64,000 bases of DNA, taken from assembly GCF_022370635.2 (NCBI RefSeq), contig NZ_CP092362.2, positions 1,302,001-1,366,000 on the forward strand. Direction: 5' to 3'. The position numbers and the translations under genes are program-made. Position 1 is the first letter of the stretch. Every line of letters begins with the position of its first letter. Of this stretch, positions 1 through 11,453 are shown one piece after another. The notes below the pieces were generated by a model. That model searched no databases. It had not been told where the DNA came from and worked only from the letters and a program-made list of their open reading frames with translations. Source of the stretch: Mycolicibacterium crocinum (GTDB lineage Bacteria > Actinomycetota > Actinomycetes > Mycobacteriales > Mycobacteriaceae).

Positions 1-688
1 CATGGTCATTCTCGGTTTCGGCGAACAGTGCGTCGCGAAACGACAGCTGACCGGTCTCATCGGTCGCCGCCGCGACGTCGTACAACAGGGCCGGGTCGAT
101 TCGACCACCGATGGCCCCGACGACGTGGGCCCGCGAATTGCGTTCCCGCACCCGGGCTTCGACCCGTGCCAGTGTCGCATCGCGGTCGTTGTCCGGAACC
201 TGATCGAGCTTGTTGACCACCACCAACGTCGCCGCGCCGTACCGGGCGGGTGCCACGCCGCCACAGTCGACGGTGTCGAAGTGCCGCACAGCATCGACCA
301 CGTCGACGACGCCACCGTCGCGGACTCCGGCGATCTCACTGAAGCCGATGATGCGGGCCAACGCTGCCGGGTCGGCCAGGCCACTGGCCTCCACGATGAT
401 GGCATCCAGCCGGAGTTTCGGATCGGCCAGCCGAGCCAGTGCGGTGTCCAGCTGCCCGTCGTCGGGAAGGCAGCAGATGCAGCCGCCCGCGATGGACGCC
501 GGTTCGTCGATCTGTCCGCTGATCAAACCGGCGTCGACGTTGATCTCACCGAAGTCGTTGATTACCACGCCGATTCGGGCCTGCGGGGTGCGCAAGACGT
601 GGTTGAGCAGAGTCGTTTTCCCTGCGCCCAGATAGCCGGTGAGCGCGATCACCGGGATCGTCGTACCGCTGACAGGCCGGGACACCAC
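1..688 (-). CDS. CobW/G3E-family GTP-binding protein (C-terminus beyond window)
   Basis: The gene runs leftwards off the window, so only about 229 N-terminal residues are visible. An N-terminal P-loop, GYLGAGKTT, is followed by the signature GGCICC, whose CxCC cysteines define the CobW/YjiA metal-chaperone GTPases. An INDFGE stretch and an NKLD guanine-specificity motif are also present. G3E GTPases load or traffic metals such as zinc and cobalt; the substrate here cannot be told. The frame opens after a TAG about 60 bases upstream and has no ATG near the P-loop, so a GTG at 688 or 685 is the likely start. I see no obvious Zur box upstream. Confidence 0.88.
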   Translation of the reverse strand, partial: MVSRPVSGTTIPVIALTGYLGAGKTTLLNHVLRTPQARIGVVINDFGEINVDAGLISGQIDEPASIAGGCICCLPDDGQLDTALARLADPKLRLDAIIVEASGLADPAALARIIGFSEIAGVRDGGVVDVVDAVRHFDTVDCGGVAPARYGAATLVVVNKLDQVPDNDRDATLARVEARVRERNSRAHVVGAIGGRIDPALLYDVAAATDETGQLSFRDALFAETENDH

Positions 689-988
689 CTTGCCGATGGT
701 GCCATACCGACCGACCGCTGGCTCGACGCGCCACAGATAGTTTGCTGGAAGCTATGAATCCGTCATCGGGTGATGAACAAAAGCCGAGGTTGCGGCGGCC
801 GCGTAAAGCCTTGCCGCAGGCCGCTATTCACCAGGGGTGACGACTGAAACATTGCTGCCGTATTAGGGCCGAAAGATAGTGTCCAACCGCGTTTTCGCGG
901 GCGTAGAGTGCCTCTGGCAGTTACATCTTTCCCGGTCAGTCGCGGGTCCACCGCGCAGTGCCGCCGATCACGTCGTGTCGCTACCGGA
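689..988. other. Intergenic region between divergent CobW-like and GH2 genes
   Basis: About 300 bases between two divergent starts. It must hold both promoters, but I recognise no convincing -10/-35 pair, operator palindrome or small gene. The GH2 frame is open back to a GTG at 908, so part of this stretch could be translated if the upstream start is used. Confidence 0.5.
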
Positions 989-3034
<2,046 letters not shown>

Positions 3035-3178
3035 CGGCGAACGGTCCGGGCTACCGCCCGAGGTGGTCTACCGTGGTGCGATGCTCTGGTCAGGGGATGA
3101 TCAACGACACCAATCCGGTGCCCGGCTTCTGGGATGTTCAGTACGAAATCTGCTGAGCCAATAGCCGATTCGTTCCCG

Positions 3179-3451
3179 CTACTGGTCGCGTGATGCCAGT
3201 CCGGCGGGAGCGTGCCCGATCGCCCGGTGAATGGCGTCGGCCAGCGCGAGCGCGCTCTCCTCGGTCAACTCCAGCGCCACCCGGGCGGCTGGCCCCAGCG
3301 CGGGGTTGAGCACGTCGATGTTCACGGTGTGGGTGTACGGCGCGTGCACAGGATGATCGACATACACCGTGGCGCGGTCGGCACCGAACCATCCGGTGGC
3401 GCCCTTGCCGCTGCCCTCGATGACCACGCGTTCGGTGAGATAGGTGCACAT
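3179..3451 (-). CDS. DUF6295-type small protein
   Basis: A 90-residue protein opening with MCTYLTERVVIEGSGKG and containing a DHPVHAPYTHTVNID segment, which I recognise as the DUF6295 family of unknown function. There is no signal peptide or membrane helix. It lies 12 bases downstream of the dienelactone hydrolase gene on the same strand, so the two are probably co-transcribed and perhaps act on the same substrate. The histidine- and tyrosine-containing core could bind a ligand or metal, but this is inference. Confidence 0.7.
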   Translation of the reverse strand: MCTYLTERVVIEGSGKGATGWFGADRATVYVDHPVHAPYTHTVNIDVLNPALGPAARVALELTEESALALADAIHRAIGHAPAGLASRDQ

Positions 3452-3463
3452 GTGTTGCGGGTC

Positions 3464-4219
3464 CTAGCCTTTCAGGTGAGGGCCGAAGAAAGCGTCGATG
3501 CGCCGCCACCCGTCCACGGCGGCCTCGACTCGATACGAGGGCCGATCGACGGAGAAGAACGAATGTCCGGCGCCGTCGTAGCTGTGGAACTCGTGCGACT
3601 TGCCCAGCCGGGTCAGCTCGGCGTCGAGGGTGGCGACCGCCTCGGGCGTCGGGAATCTGTCCTCGGCCCCGAACAGCCCCAACATCGGAGCGCTGAGGGT
3701 CGGCGCCAAGTCGAGGATCGGCTTCATCGCCTTGGGCATGCCCTCGGGCGGATCTTCGACGATGAACGCGCCATAGCAGTTCACCGCCGCATCGAACGGC
3801 AGTGAACACGCCGCCAGGAACGCGTGACGCCCACCCGAGCAGTGGCCGATCACGCCGAACTTCCCGTTCGCCCCGGGCAATCCGCCGAGGTGGGCCACCG
3901 CGCCGGCGACATCACCCACCAGCCGCTCGTCCGGCACGCCCCCGGCGGCACGCGAGGCCGCTGCGGCATCGTCGGGATCGGCCCCGGGCGCTTCCCGCGA
4001 ATACAGGTTGGGGCAAACCACGTGATAGCCGGTGACGGCCAACCGGCGCACGAACTCCTTGGTCTCGCGGTCGTAGCCGGGCATGTGATGAATCCACACG
4101 ATCCCGCCGCGGGAGCCCGCGGTCAGGGGTCCGGCCCAATACGCCTCGATCTCGTCGCCGCCGTAACCGTTGATCGTGATCGTCTCCGCGCGGATCGCGT
4201 CGGAACCCGCTCGTGTCAT
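3464..4219 (-). CDS. Dienelactone hydrolase family protein
   Basis: A 251-residue cytosolic alpha/beta hydrolase of the DLH family. The nucleophile elbow is GHCSGG, with cysteine as nucleophile as in carboxymethylenebutenolidase; the acid lies in AEDRFP and the base in GAGHSFF near the C-terminus. Classical members open dienelactones in chloroaromatic degradation, but many paralogues have unknown ester or lactone substrates. The start at 4219 is supported by AAGGAG eight bases upstream; the open frame further upstream overlaps the divergent DUF427 gene and was not used. First gene of a probable two-gene operon with the DUF6295 protein. Confidence 0.87.
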   Translation of the reverse strand: MTRAGSDAIRAETITINGYGGDEIEAYWAGPLTAGSRGGIVWIHHMPGYDRETKEFVRRLAVTGYHVVCPNLYSREAPGADPDDAAAASRAAGGVPDERLVGDVAGAVAHLGGLPGANGKFGVIGHCSGGRHAFLAACSLPFDAAVNCYGAFIVEDPPEGMPKAMKPILDLAPTLSAPMLGLFGAEDRFPTPEAVATLDAELTRLGKSHEFHSYDGAGHSFFSVDRPSYRVEAAVDGWRRIDAFFGPHLKG

Positions 4220-4324
4220 GCGCACCGCTCCTTGTCTGACCGCCGATTCGGCCGTCGCTGGAATACACCCGACCCGCCGCTCGTCATCATGGAAGGCGAC
4301 GGAACAAACGGCAAGGAGTCCAGT

Positions 4325-5107
4325 GTGAGCACAGCATCCGAGCAGCCGGCGACCGACTATCCGCAATCGGCTGCGGCTCGCGGCCGCGTGGAACCCTCAC
4401 CCCGCCGGGTCCGCGGCTTCCTCGGCACCGAACTCGTCTTCGACACCACCGCGGCGCGGTATGTGTGGGAGGTCCCGTACTACCCCCAGTACTACATCCC
4501 GCTGGCTGATGTGCGGTCGGAATTGCTGCGCGACGAAGACCATCCACAGCGCGTGCAGTTCGGCGCATCGCGCACCTGTGCCCTGGTCGGCGGATCAGCA
4601 ACACACCCGTCGGCGGCGCGGGTGTTCGACGAGGGCGACGGCCCGGTCGCGGGGCTGGTGCGCTTCGAGTGGTCGGCGCTGACCTGGTTCGAAGAGGACG
4701 AGCCGATCTACGGCCACCCGCGCAACCCGTACGCGCGAATCGATGCGCTGCGTTCCCACCGCCACGTCCGGGTGGAACTCGACGGCGTGGTGCTGGCCGA
4801 TACTCACAGCCCCGTGCTGCTGTTCGAAACCGGCTTGCCGACAAGGTATTACATCGACCGCACCGATATCGCGTTCGAGCATCTCGAGCCGTCGGACACC
4901 CAGACTCTCTGCCCGTACAAGGGTGTCACGTCGGGATACTGGTCGGTGCGGGTCGGGGACGCGGTGCATGCGGATCTGGCCTGGACCTACAACACCCCGC
5001 TGGCCGCCGTCGCGCCGATCGCCAACCTGGTCGCCTTCTACAACGAGAAGCTCGACATCATCGTCGACGGAGTCGAGCTGCCGCGGGCGCGCACCCATTT
5101 TTCGTAG
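4325..5107 (+). CDS. Two-domain DUF427 protein
   Basis: A 260-residue soluble protein with two successive DUF427 modules. The first covers roughly residues 35-125 (VWEVPYYPQYYIPLADV, then CALVG) and the second 135-250 (VRVELDGVVLADTHSPVLLFETGLPTRYY, then TLCPYKGVTSGYWSV). DUF427 proteins are common in actinobacteria and have no firm biochemical role; the CPYKG segment is their typical conserved core. The GTG start is preceded by AAGGAG at good spacing; an ATG 36 bases upstream is the alternative. It is divergent from the dienelactone hydrolase gene, with 105 bases between them. Confidence 0.82.
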   Translation: MSTASEQPATDYPQSAAARGRVEPSPRRVRGFLGTELVFDTTAARYVWEVPYYPQYYIPLADVRSELLRDEDHPQRVQFGASRTCALVGGSATHPSAARVFDEGDGPVAGLVRFEWSALTWFEEDEPIYGHPRNPYARIDALRSHRHVRVELDGVVLADTHSPVLLFETGLPTRYYIDRTDIAFEHLEPSDTQTLCPYKGVTSGYWSVRVGDAVHADLAWTYNTPLAAVAPIANLVAFYNEKLDIIVDGVELPRARTHFS

Positions 5108-5392
5108 GTTCGTGCCGTGCCGTCACTCAATGATTCCCTCACGGCAATAGTTGCGAGCCTGCAATCGGTGCGCTCCGAGCGGTTGGTAACGATTCGATAA
5201 CGTCCGCAAGGTGCGCGGCTGTTCGTGCGATCAGCCATCGGCGCAGGTAGCGCGGGTGCCGAAGCCGCGTCGCTGAGGTCATCGCGCGGTCGCATCGCTT
5301 GCCTGACGACGTTTTGCTGGCCTACGGTCGGCACGCCGAAGACCAAAACTGACGATGACGATGACTTGTTCGGTGGTGAATTCCAACCCGAG

Positions 5393-5980
5393 ATGAATGC
5401 TTCGAGAACGCACGGGCTGCAGAGTCCGTGGACGACTGGCGCGGACAGCGCCACCAGGCAACGGATGTCGTGGGAGCGATACCTGCGGCGCCCTTGTGAA
5501 ACTGACGCCGTCGCGATGCGGCGACTTGTCGATGCGACCGGCGTACTTGACGTCAATTCGACGTACTCGTATCTGTTGATGGCTACCGATTTTGCCAAAT
5601 CGTGCATCGTGGCGGATCGCGACGGCGAGATGTGCGGGTTGATCACCGGCTATCACCCTCCTGAGAGGCCGGAGGTGCTGTTCGTCTGGCAAGTCGCTGT
5701 TGCCGAACGAGCCCGCGGCACCGGGCTGGCGGCGACCATGCTCGACGCGCTGGTGAATCGTGTCCGCCATGCTCGACACGGCCATCCCGTCACCGTCGAA
5801 GCGACGGTCACTCCCGACAACCGGCCGTCGAGAGCGTTGTTCGGCGGATTTGCCCGCCGTCACGGCGTCCCGATAACCGAGCGCCCCCACTTCGCCGGCG
5901 AGCTTCTCGACCCGGCGGGCGGTCACCACGACGAGCCGATTCTGCGCATCGGCCCCATCACTGCAGCACTCGCTGACTGA
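5393..5980 (+). CDS. ectA: L-2,4-diaminobutyrate N-gamma-acetyltransferase EctA
   Basis: EctA acetylates L-2,4-diaminobutyrate in the second committed step of ectoine synthesis. This GNAT protein shows the EctA-typical N-terminus (ATGVLDVNSTYSYLL), the substrate/CoA region VLFVWQVAVAERARGTGLA (the R/Q-x-x-G-x-G/A acetyl-CoA loop) and the family tail with PITERPHF. The start at 5393 gives 195 residues; the ATG at 5465 gives 171 and begins just before the conserved core, so it is equally possible. The frame stays open to 5225, but that part is not protein-like. First gene of ectABCD, with ectB starting 17 bases downstream. Confidence 0.93.
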   Translation: MNASRTHGLQSPWTTGADSATRQRMSWERYLRRPCETDAVAMRRLVDATGVLDVNSTYSYLLMATDFAKSCIVADRDGEMCGLITGYHPPERPEVLFVWQVAVAERARGTGLAATMLDALVNRVRHARHGHPVTVEATVTPDNRPSRALFGGFARRHGVPITERPHFAGELLDPAGGHHDEPILRIGPITAALAD

Positions 5981-5997
5981 ACCCACCGAAAGGGACC

Positions 5998-7287
5998 ATG
6001 ACAATCCAGGCAACAATGCCAACTCTCAACGAGTTTCAGCTACCCGAGGTCTACGATGCCCTCGAGTCGGAGGTGCGCAGCTACTGCCGCGGCTGGCCGG
6101 TGGAGATGGCCGGCGCCAGCGGTTCCTGGTTGACCGACACCAGCGGTCGGCGGTACTTGGACTTTTTCGCCGGTGCGGGCGCACTCAACTACGGGCACAA
6201 CAACCCGATTCTCAAGGGCGCGCTGATCGACTACTTGAGTCGCGACATGATCGTGCACGCGCTGGACATGGCGACCGAGGCAAAGACCGCCTTTTTGGAG
6301 ACGTTCCAGCGCCTGATCCTCGAGCCGAGGGGAATGGACTTCAAGGTCCAGTTCCCCGGTCCCACGGGAACCAATGCGGTGGAGGCGGCACTGAAGCTGG
6401 CGCGGAAGGTGACCGGTCGGGAGTCGGTGGTCAACTTCACCAACGCTTTTCACGGCATGACGTTGGGGTCACTGTCTGTCACCGGCAACTCCATGAAGCG
6501 TGCCGGCGCGGGAATTCCGCTGGTCCACTCGACACCGATGCCCTATGACAATTACTTCGGCGGAGTCACCGAGGACTTCCAGTGGTTCGAGCGAGTGCTC
6601 GACGACTCGGGGGGCGGTCTCAACCGTCCGGCAGCAGTGATCGTGGAAACCGTGCAGGGTGAGGGCGGGCTCAACGTGGCCCGAACCGAGTGGCTGCGGG
6701 CGCTGGCGGAGTTGTGCCGCCGTCGCGACATTTTGTTGATCATCGACGATGTACAGATGGGTTGCGGTCGGACGGGCAAGTTCTTCAGTTTCGAAGAGGC
6801 CGACATCATGCCCGACATTGTGACGCTGTCCAAGTCCATCAGCGGATACGGATTGCCGTTAGCGCTGACATTGTTTCGCCGCGATCTGGATGTGTGGGCT
6901 CCCGGGGAACACAACGGCACGTTCCGCGGCAACAATCCGGCGTTCGTGACCGCTAAGACTGCGCTCGAAACATTCTGGCAGGGAGACGCTTTCGCTGACC
7001 AGACACTCGTCAAGGGTGGATTCATGCGGGATCGGCTGAACGCCATCGCCGACTCGCACCCGAGGATCACCGCGCGCGGGCGCGGAATGGCGCAGGGGCT
7101 GAAATTCGAGGACGCGCCGACGGCTGCGAGAGTGTGTCGCGCCGCCTTCGAGCGTGGTGTGCTGATGGAGACCAGCGGTCCGGCGGACGAAGTCGTCAAG
7201 TTGCTGCCGCCGCTGACCACTCCGGATCACGAACTTGCCTGCGGCATAGATATTCTCGCCGAGTCGGTCGCCACTGCCCTTTCCTGA
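5998..7287 (+). CDS. ectB: L-2,4-diaminobutyrate:2-oxoglutarate aminotransferase EctB
   Basis: Class III PLP aminotransferase of 429 residues that makes L-2,4-diaminobutyrate from aspartate semialdehyde and glutamate, the entry step of ectoine synthesis. The PLP lysine is K279 in LSKSISGYG, and the cofactor-binding DDVQMGCGRTG precedes it. The PGPTGTNAVEAALKLARK and EHNGTFRGNNPAFVTA blocks are typical of EctB. The ATG follows AAAGGG. It is sandwiched between ectA and ectC in one operon. Length matches the family's usual 420-430. Confidence 0.96.
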   Translation: MTIQATMPTLNEFQLPEVYDALESEVRSYCRGWPVEMAGASGSWLTDTSGRRYLDFFAGAGALNYGHNNPILKGALIDYLSRDMIVHALDMATEAKTAFLETFQRLILEPRGMDFKVQFPGPTGTNAVEAALKLARKVTGRESVVNFTNAFHGMTLGSLSVTGNSMKRAGAGIPLVHSTPMPYDNYFGGVTEDFQWFERVLDDSGGGLNRPAAVIVETVQGEGGLNVARTEWLRALAELCRRRDILLIIDDVQMGCGRTGKFFSFEEADIMPDIVTLSKSISGYGLPLALTLFRRDLDVWAPGEHNGTFRGNNPAFVTAKTALETFWQGDAFADQTLVKGGFMRDRLNAIADSHPRITARGRGMAQGLKFEDAPTAARVCRAAFERGVLMETSGPADEVVKLLPPLTTPDHELACGIDILAESVATALS

Positions 7288-7315
7288 AGTTCACCAGCTA
7301 GAGGAGTTCACCCCT

Positions 7316-7708
7316 GTGATTGTCCGTACCACCGACGAGATCACCGGCACGGATCGAGATGTGGCCGCCAAGGATTGGAGATCCAAGCGGATCATCCTCG
7401 CCGGCGACGGCGTCGGATTCTCTTTCCACGAAACCACCATCAACAGCAATTCGGTCAGCGAATTCCATTACCGACACCACGTCGAGGCGGTGTGGGTGGT
7501 CGAGGGCAGCGGCACCTTGACCAACCACGAGACCGGTGAGAATCATCCGCTGAGCCCGGGCACGATGTATCTGCTCAACGGTCATGAGCGTCACCGGGTG
7601 ACCTGCGATGAGCAGCTCCGGATGATGTGCGTGTTCAACCCGCCAGTGACCGGGACCGAGGTACACGACGAGACCGGTACGTATCCACCCGCGGAGTCCG
7701 TCAGGTGA
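7316..7708 (+). CDS. ectC: L-ectoine synthase EctC
   Basis: A 130-residue cupin that cyclises N-gamma-acetyl-diaminobutyrate to ectoine. The N-terminus MIVRTTDEITGTDRDV, the FHYRHHVEAVWVVEGSG metal-binding cupin motif and GTMYLLNGHERH are the usual EctC sequence, and the length is standard (about 130). The GTG start is supported by GAGGAG nine bases upstream. Its TGA overlaps the GTG of ectD (GTGA), implying translational coupling. Confidence 0.96.
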   Translation: MIVRTTDEITGTDRDVAAKDWRSKRIILAGDGVGFSFHETTINSNSVSEFHYRHHVEAVWVVEGSGTLTNHETGENHPLSPGTMYLLNGHERHRVTCDEQLRMMCVFNPPVTGTEVHDETGTYPPAESVR

Positions 7709-8607
7709 GCGGTGACCCGCAGGACCACTACCCGACCCGACTGGAGCACCCAATCGATCCGATCTCCCGGATCGAGCCGACGGTGTGGGGCCAGGAGAGT
7801 GACGGCCCGCTGTCCGAGCGCGACCTGAACGTGATGGCGACCGACGGATACCTGGCTCGCCCGCAGACGCTGGGACGTGATTGGCTGGTGCCGGTGGGCG
7901 ATGAGCTGGCCCGCATCGGAGGGCACGCCGATGATGACGACCCGCGCATCGTTCGCGAACGGCAGGGGAGCGTTCGGTCGGTGTTCGAGCCGCATCTGTT
8001 CAGTGACGTCATCGCCGAGATCGTCGGCCTCGACACGGTGTTGCCGGTCGCGCGCCAGCTGCTCGGCAGCGACGTCTATCTCCACCAAGCGCGAGTCAAC
8101 CTCATGCCGGGATTCACCGGAAGCGGTTTCTACTGGCACTCCGACTTCGAAACGTGGCACGCGGAGGACGGCATGCCGATGATGCGGGCTGTGTCGTGTT
8201 CGATCGCGCTGACCGAAAACTATCCCTACAACGGCTCGCTCATGGTCATGCCGGGCTCGCACCGGACGTTCTACTCATGCGTCGGGGCCACGCCGGACCG
8301 CAACCACACGACCTCCCTGGTCCGTCAAGAAGTGGGTGTGCCCGATCAGGCCACCTTGACCGCTATGGCGAGTCGGCATGGAATCGACCAGGTCACCGGT
8401 CCGCCCGGCACCGGATTGTGGTTCGACTGCAACATCATGCACGGCTCGGGCTCGAACATCACGCCTTTCCCGAGATCGAATATCTTCCTCGTGTTCAACT
8501 CCGTCGACAACGCGCTATGCCAGCCGTTCGCGGCGGCCGAGCCGCGCCCCGAGTACCTTGCCGCGCGTACCGCCCAGCCGTTCTCGGTGCAGTCTGCGAC
8601 TGCGTAG
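7705..8607 (+). CDS. ectD: Ectoine 5-hydroxylase EctD
   Basis: Fe(II)/2-oxoglutarate dioxygenase of 300 residues, the family's standard length, that hydroxylates ectoine to 5-hydroxyectoine. The EctD signature is present as FYWHSDFETWHAEDGMP; its H145 and D147, with H246 in IMHGSGSN, form the expected iron triad, almost the same numbering as characterised EctD. Start at the GTG that overlaps the ectC stop by four bases. Last gene of ectABCD. It is convergent with, and only two bases from, the ABC ATPase gene. The strain is predicted to make both ectoines. Confidence 0.96.
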   Translation: MSGDPQDHYPTRLEHPIDPISRIEPTVWGQESDGPLSERDLNVMATDGYLARPQTLGRDWLVPVGDELARIGGHADDDDPRIVRERQGSVRSVFEPHLFSDVIAEIVGLDTVLPVARQLLGSDVYLHQARVNLMPGFTGSGFYWHSDFETWHAEDGMPMMRAVSCSIALTENYPYNGSLMVMPGSHRTFYSCVGATPDRNHTTSLVRQEVGVPDQATLTAMASRHGIDQVTGPPGTGLWFDCNIMHGSGSNITPFPRSNIFLVFNSVDNALCQPFAAAEPRPEYLAARTAQPFSVQSATA

Positions 8608-8609
8608 GA

Positions 8610-9383
8610 TCAGAGCACCTTCGACAAAAACTCCTGCAGCCGAGTGCTTTTCGGGTTACCGAAGACTTCGTCGGGAGTGTCGTCCTCGACGATGTTGCCG
8701 TCGGCCATGAAGATCACCCGAGACGACACCTCCCGGGCGAAGCCCATCTCATGGGTGACCACCACCATCGTCATACCGCCCTCGGCCAGATCGCGCAGCA
8801 CCGCAAGCACGTCGCCGACCATCTCGGGATCCAGGGCGCTGGTCGCCTCGTCGAACAACATGACCGATGGATCCATCGCCAGGGCGCGGGCGATCGCGAC
8901 GCGCTGCTTCTGCCCGCCCGACAGCGTGGCCGGCTTGACGTTCGCCTTGTCGGCGAGACCGACCTGCGCGAGCAGGTCAAGAGCCTTCTTCTCCGCGGCG
9001 GCCTTGTCCATCTTCTTGGTCGTCACCGGCGCCAGCGTCACATTCTGCAGCACCGTCATATGGGGAAAGAGGTTGAAGTGCTGGAACACCATGCCGATGT
9101 GCTGACGGACCTTGTCTAGATCGACTTTCCGGTCGGTGAGGTCGAAGTCGCCGACCACCACTTTGCCGGCGGTGATGTCCTCCAACTTGTTCAAGCATCG
9201 CAGGAAGGTCGATTTTCCCGACCCGGACGGGCCGATGACGCACACCACCTCACCCTGCTTGATGTCGGTGGTGATGCCGTCGAGGACGACTAGTTCGCCG
9301 AACGACTTCTTCAGCCCGTCGATGTGGATCATGACGGTGCCGGCCGGCTCGGTGTCGGCGGAATCGGGAACCGGACTGGTCAT
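8610..9383 (-). CDS. Polar amino acid-type ABC transporter ATPase (GlnQ-like)
   Basis: ATPase subunit of 257 residues for a PAAT-family importer. Walker A (GPSGSGKST), Q-loop ([13 protein letters not shown]), ABC signature ([10 protein letters not shown]), Walker B ([14 protein letters not shown]) and H-loop (VTHEMGFA) are all intact. The start at 9383 overlaps the stop of the upstream binding-protein/permease gene by four bases (ATGA), so the two are coupled. Most relatives import glutamine, glutamate or other polar amino acids. Its place end-to-end with ectABCD makes uptake of ectoine or a precursor amino acid possible, but the sequence alone does not show it. Confidence 0.93.
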   Translation of the reverse strand: MTSPVPDSADTEPAGTVMIHIDGLKKSFGELVVLDGITTDIKQGEVVCVIGPSGSGKSTFLRCLNKLEDITAGKVVVGDFDLTDRKVDLDKVRQHIGMVFQHFNLFPHMTVLQNVTLAPVTTKKMDKAAAEKKALDLLAQVGLADKANVKPATLSGGQKQRVAIARALAMDPSVMLFDEATSALDPEMVGDVLAVLRDLAEGGMTMVVVTHEMGFAREVSSRVIFMADGNIVEDDTPDEVFGNPKSTRLQEFLSKVL

Positions 9384-10849
9384 TTCACGATCCTTTTCTC
9401 GACGCGGTCGGAGAGTTTGGTGAGCGCCATGATGACGACAAAGTAGATGATTCCGATGATCAGCCACATTTTGAACGACTGGAAGTTGCCGGCGATGATG
9501 ATGCGTCCGGTCTGCGTCAGCTCGGCGATGCCGATCACCGACAGGATCGAGGTGTCCTTCAGTGTGATCACGAACTGGTTGATGTACGACGGAATCATCG
9601 TCCGGATAGCTTGGGGCAGAATGACTTTGCGCATTGTCGGCAGATAGCCGATGCCGAGGCTGCGGGCAGCTTCCATCTGTCCCTTGTCGACGGACTGGAT
9701 GCCGCCACGCACGATCTCGGTCATGTACGCGCCGGCGTTCAGCGAGAGGGTGATGATGCCGGCGGTCAGGGCACTCATTTGGAAGCCCAGCGCCGAGGGG
9801 ATGCCAAAGTAGATGAAGAACGCCTGCACCAGTAGTGGGGTGCCGCGGAAGATATCGACGAACGTCGTTCCGATGCCGCGCAGCACAATCGACCGCGAAA
9901 CCCGGAACAAGCCGAAGATGACACCGAGCACCAGGGCGATGGCGATCGAGATGACTGTCAGGATGACGGTCATCTTGAGGCCCTCGAGCAGAATCGGGTA
10001 CGTGCTCTTGATCAGGCCGAGGAAGGAGTTGTCGTCTTTGGCGGCACCTTCTCCGAGGTAACTGTTGATGATCTTGTCGTAGCGCCCGGACTTCTTGAGG
10101 TTGTCCAGACCGGCGTTGAACTTCGTGATCAGTTCGGCGTTGCGGCCCTTGTTCACCGCGAAGCCGTAGCCGGTGGGCTCTTCCTTCGGAGTGACGGTCT
10201 TAAAGCCGTTGCCCTGCGCGATGCCGTACAACAGGACCGGGTAGTCCTCGAATACCGCAACCGAGTTACCGGTCTTGACCTCGTCGAACATCGAGGACGA
10301 GTCCGCGAATGAGACAACTTCGAAGCCGTACTTGTCCTTGATGGAGTTGGCGAACGTCGCGCCCTGGGTGCCGTTCTTGACCGCCACTCGCTTGCCGCGC
10401 AAGTCCTCATAGGACTTGACGTCGTTATTGGTCTTCAGCACCGCCATCTGGATACCGGACTCGAAATACGGTTCAGAGAAGTCGAACACCTGCTTGCGCT
10501 TGTCGGTGATCGACATGCCGGCGATCACGCCGTCGACCTGATTGGCCTGCACGGCCTGCAGCGCGGCGTCGAAGCCGAGGGGTTTGATGTCGACCGTGAA
10601 TTTCTGGTCCTCGGCGATCGCACGGATCAGGTCCATGTCGATTCCGACGAAATTGCCTTGCTTGTCCTGGAATTCGAACGGGGCGAAGGTGGTGTCGGTG
10701 GCGATCGTATAGGTCTCACCATCGGCCGACGCCCGGGCGGGCGTCAGGAGTCCCGTTGTGAGCGTTGCCAGAATCGCGGCGGCGGCCACAGTGGCGAACG
10801 CGCGCACGGTCCTTCGGTGAGAATGTCGGCGTAACCATCCGGTCGGCAT
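9380..10849 (-). CDS. Fused substrate-binding protein/permease of PAAT-family ABC transporter
   Basis: A 489-residue fusion. Residues about 1-45 are a basic-start signal sequence ending in ARASA. Residues 48-270 are a periplasmic amino-acid-binding domain ([46 protein letters not shown]). Residues about 285-489 are a HisM/GlnP-type permease with the EAA motif region ([24 protein letters not shown]). A binding domain fused to the permease is known from GlnPQ-type systems. The start at 10849 has GGAGGG six bases upstream; the longer open frame overlaps the divergent cupin gene. The ligand is unknown. Confidence 0.92.
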   Translation of the reverse strand: MPTGWLRRHSHRRTVRAFATVAAAAILATLTTGLLTPARASADGETYTIATDTTFAPFEFQDKQGNFVGIDMDLIRAIAEDQKFTVDIKPLGFDAALQAVQANQVDGVIAGMSITDKRKQVFDFSEPYFESGIQMAVLKTNNDVKSYEDLRGKRVAVKNGTQGATFANSIKDKYGFEVVSFADSSSMFDEVKTGNSVAVFEDYPVLLYGIAQGNGFKTVTPKEEPTGYGFAVNKGRNAELITKFNAGLDNLKKSGRYDKIINSYLGEGAAKDDNSFLGLIKSTYPILLEGLKMTVILTVISIAIALVLGVIFGLFRVSRSIVLRGIGTTFVDIFRGTPLLVQAFFIYFGIPSALGFQMSALTAGIITLSLNAGAYMTEIVRGGIQSVDKGQMEAARSLGIGYLPTMRKVILPQAIRTMIPSYINQFVITLKDTSILSVIGIAELTQTGRIIIAGNFQSFKMWLIIGIIYFVVIMALTKLSDRVEKRIVK

Positions 10850-10946
10850 GCGCTGCCCTCCCAATTCGGTGATTGTGCGCGTGCACTTCACGCTAACGTC
10901 AAGACTCGCCGCGTGTCCGGGTAACCGCGTTTCAACGAGGAGTGTC

Positions 10947-11396
10947 ATGACTGTGCGAGTGCTGACCGTCGCCCGGATCCTGCTGGTGTTGTGCACGGCG
11001 ACGCCCGCCGCGACCGCCGTGGCGACGCCACCCGACGGCGATGCCGCGCGCACCGACCTGGCCAAGGGCACCATGGATACTCCGATATCCATCACCACCG
11101 ACGGGTCGGCGACGGTCGTGGTGCAGAGCCTCGTCATGCAGCCGGGCGCCAGCAGCGGCTGGCACAGCCATGCCGGCACCGAACTTTCGGTCATCACCGG
11201 CGGGTCGGTGTCATTGCAGACGGCCACCGCATGCACGCCGGTGACTTACGGTGCGGGACAGGCGGTGTTCATTCCGGCGGGCGTGCCGCATCGGGTTGTC
11301 AACACCTCAGGCGCCGAAGGGCAGGTCGTGCTCACCTACACGCTTGCCGTCGACGCGCCGGTGCGCGCGGATGCTCCGGACGCCTGCCCGAACTAG
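10947..11396 (+). CDS. Secreted cupin-domain protein
   Basis: A 149-residue protein with an N-terminal export signal (ARILLVLCTATPAATAVA) and one cupin domain. The first cupin motif, GWHSHAGTELSVITGG, supplies two histidines and a glutamate for a metal; the second motif is AVFIPAGVPHRVVN. Two later cysteines (in TACTPV and DACPN) could form a disulphide. ATG is preceded by GAGGAG. It is divergent from the ABC transporter, and no ligand or reaction can be assigned. Confidence 0.75.
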   Translation: MTVRVLTVARILLVLCTATPAATAVATPPDGDAARTDLAKGTMDTPISITTDGSATVVVQSLVMQPGASSGWHSHAGTELSVITGGSVSLQTATACTPVTYGAGQAVFIPAGVPHRVVNTSGAEGQVVLTYTLAVDAPVRADAPDACPN

Positions 11397-11453
11397 GCGT
11401 GCCGGCGTGTATTCCTCTGCTGCTGGTCTCTTTTCGTCAACGCCGCGCTGACG

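Noticed and set aside
2..757. Long plus-strand open frame over the CobW-like gene
   Set aside because: It is the antisense of the minus-strand CobW frame, which has real P-loop and GGCICC motifs; the plus frame has none.
689..907. Zur or cobalamin-type control of the CobW-like gene
   Set aside because: I found no Zur-like palindrome or riboswitch core.
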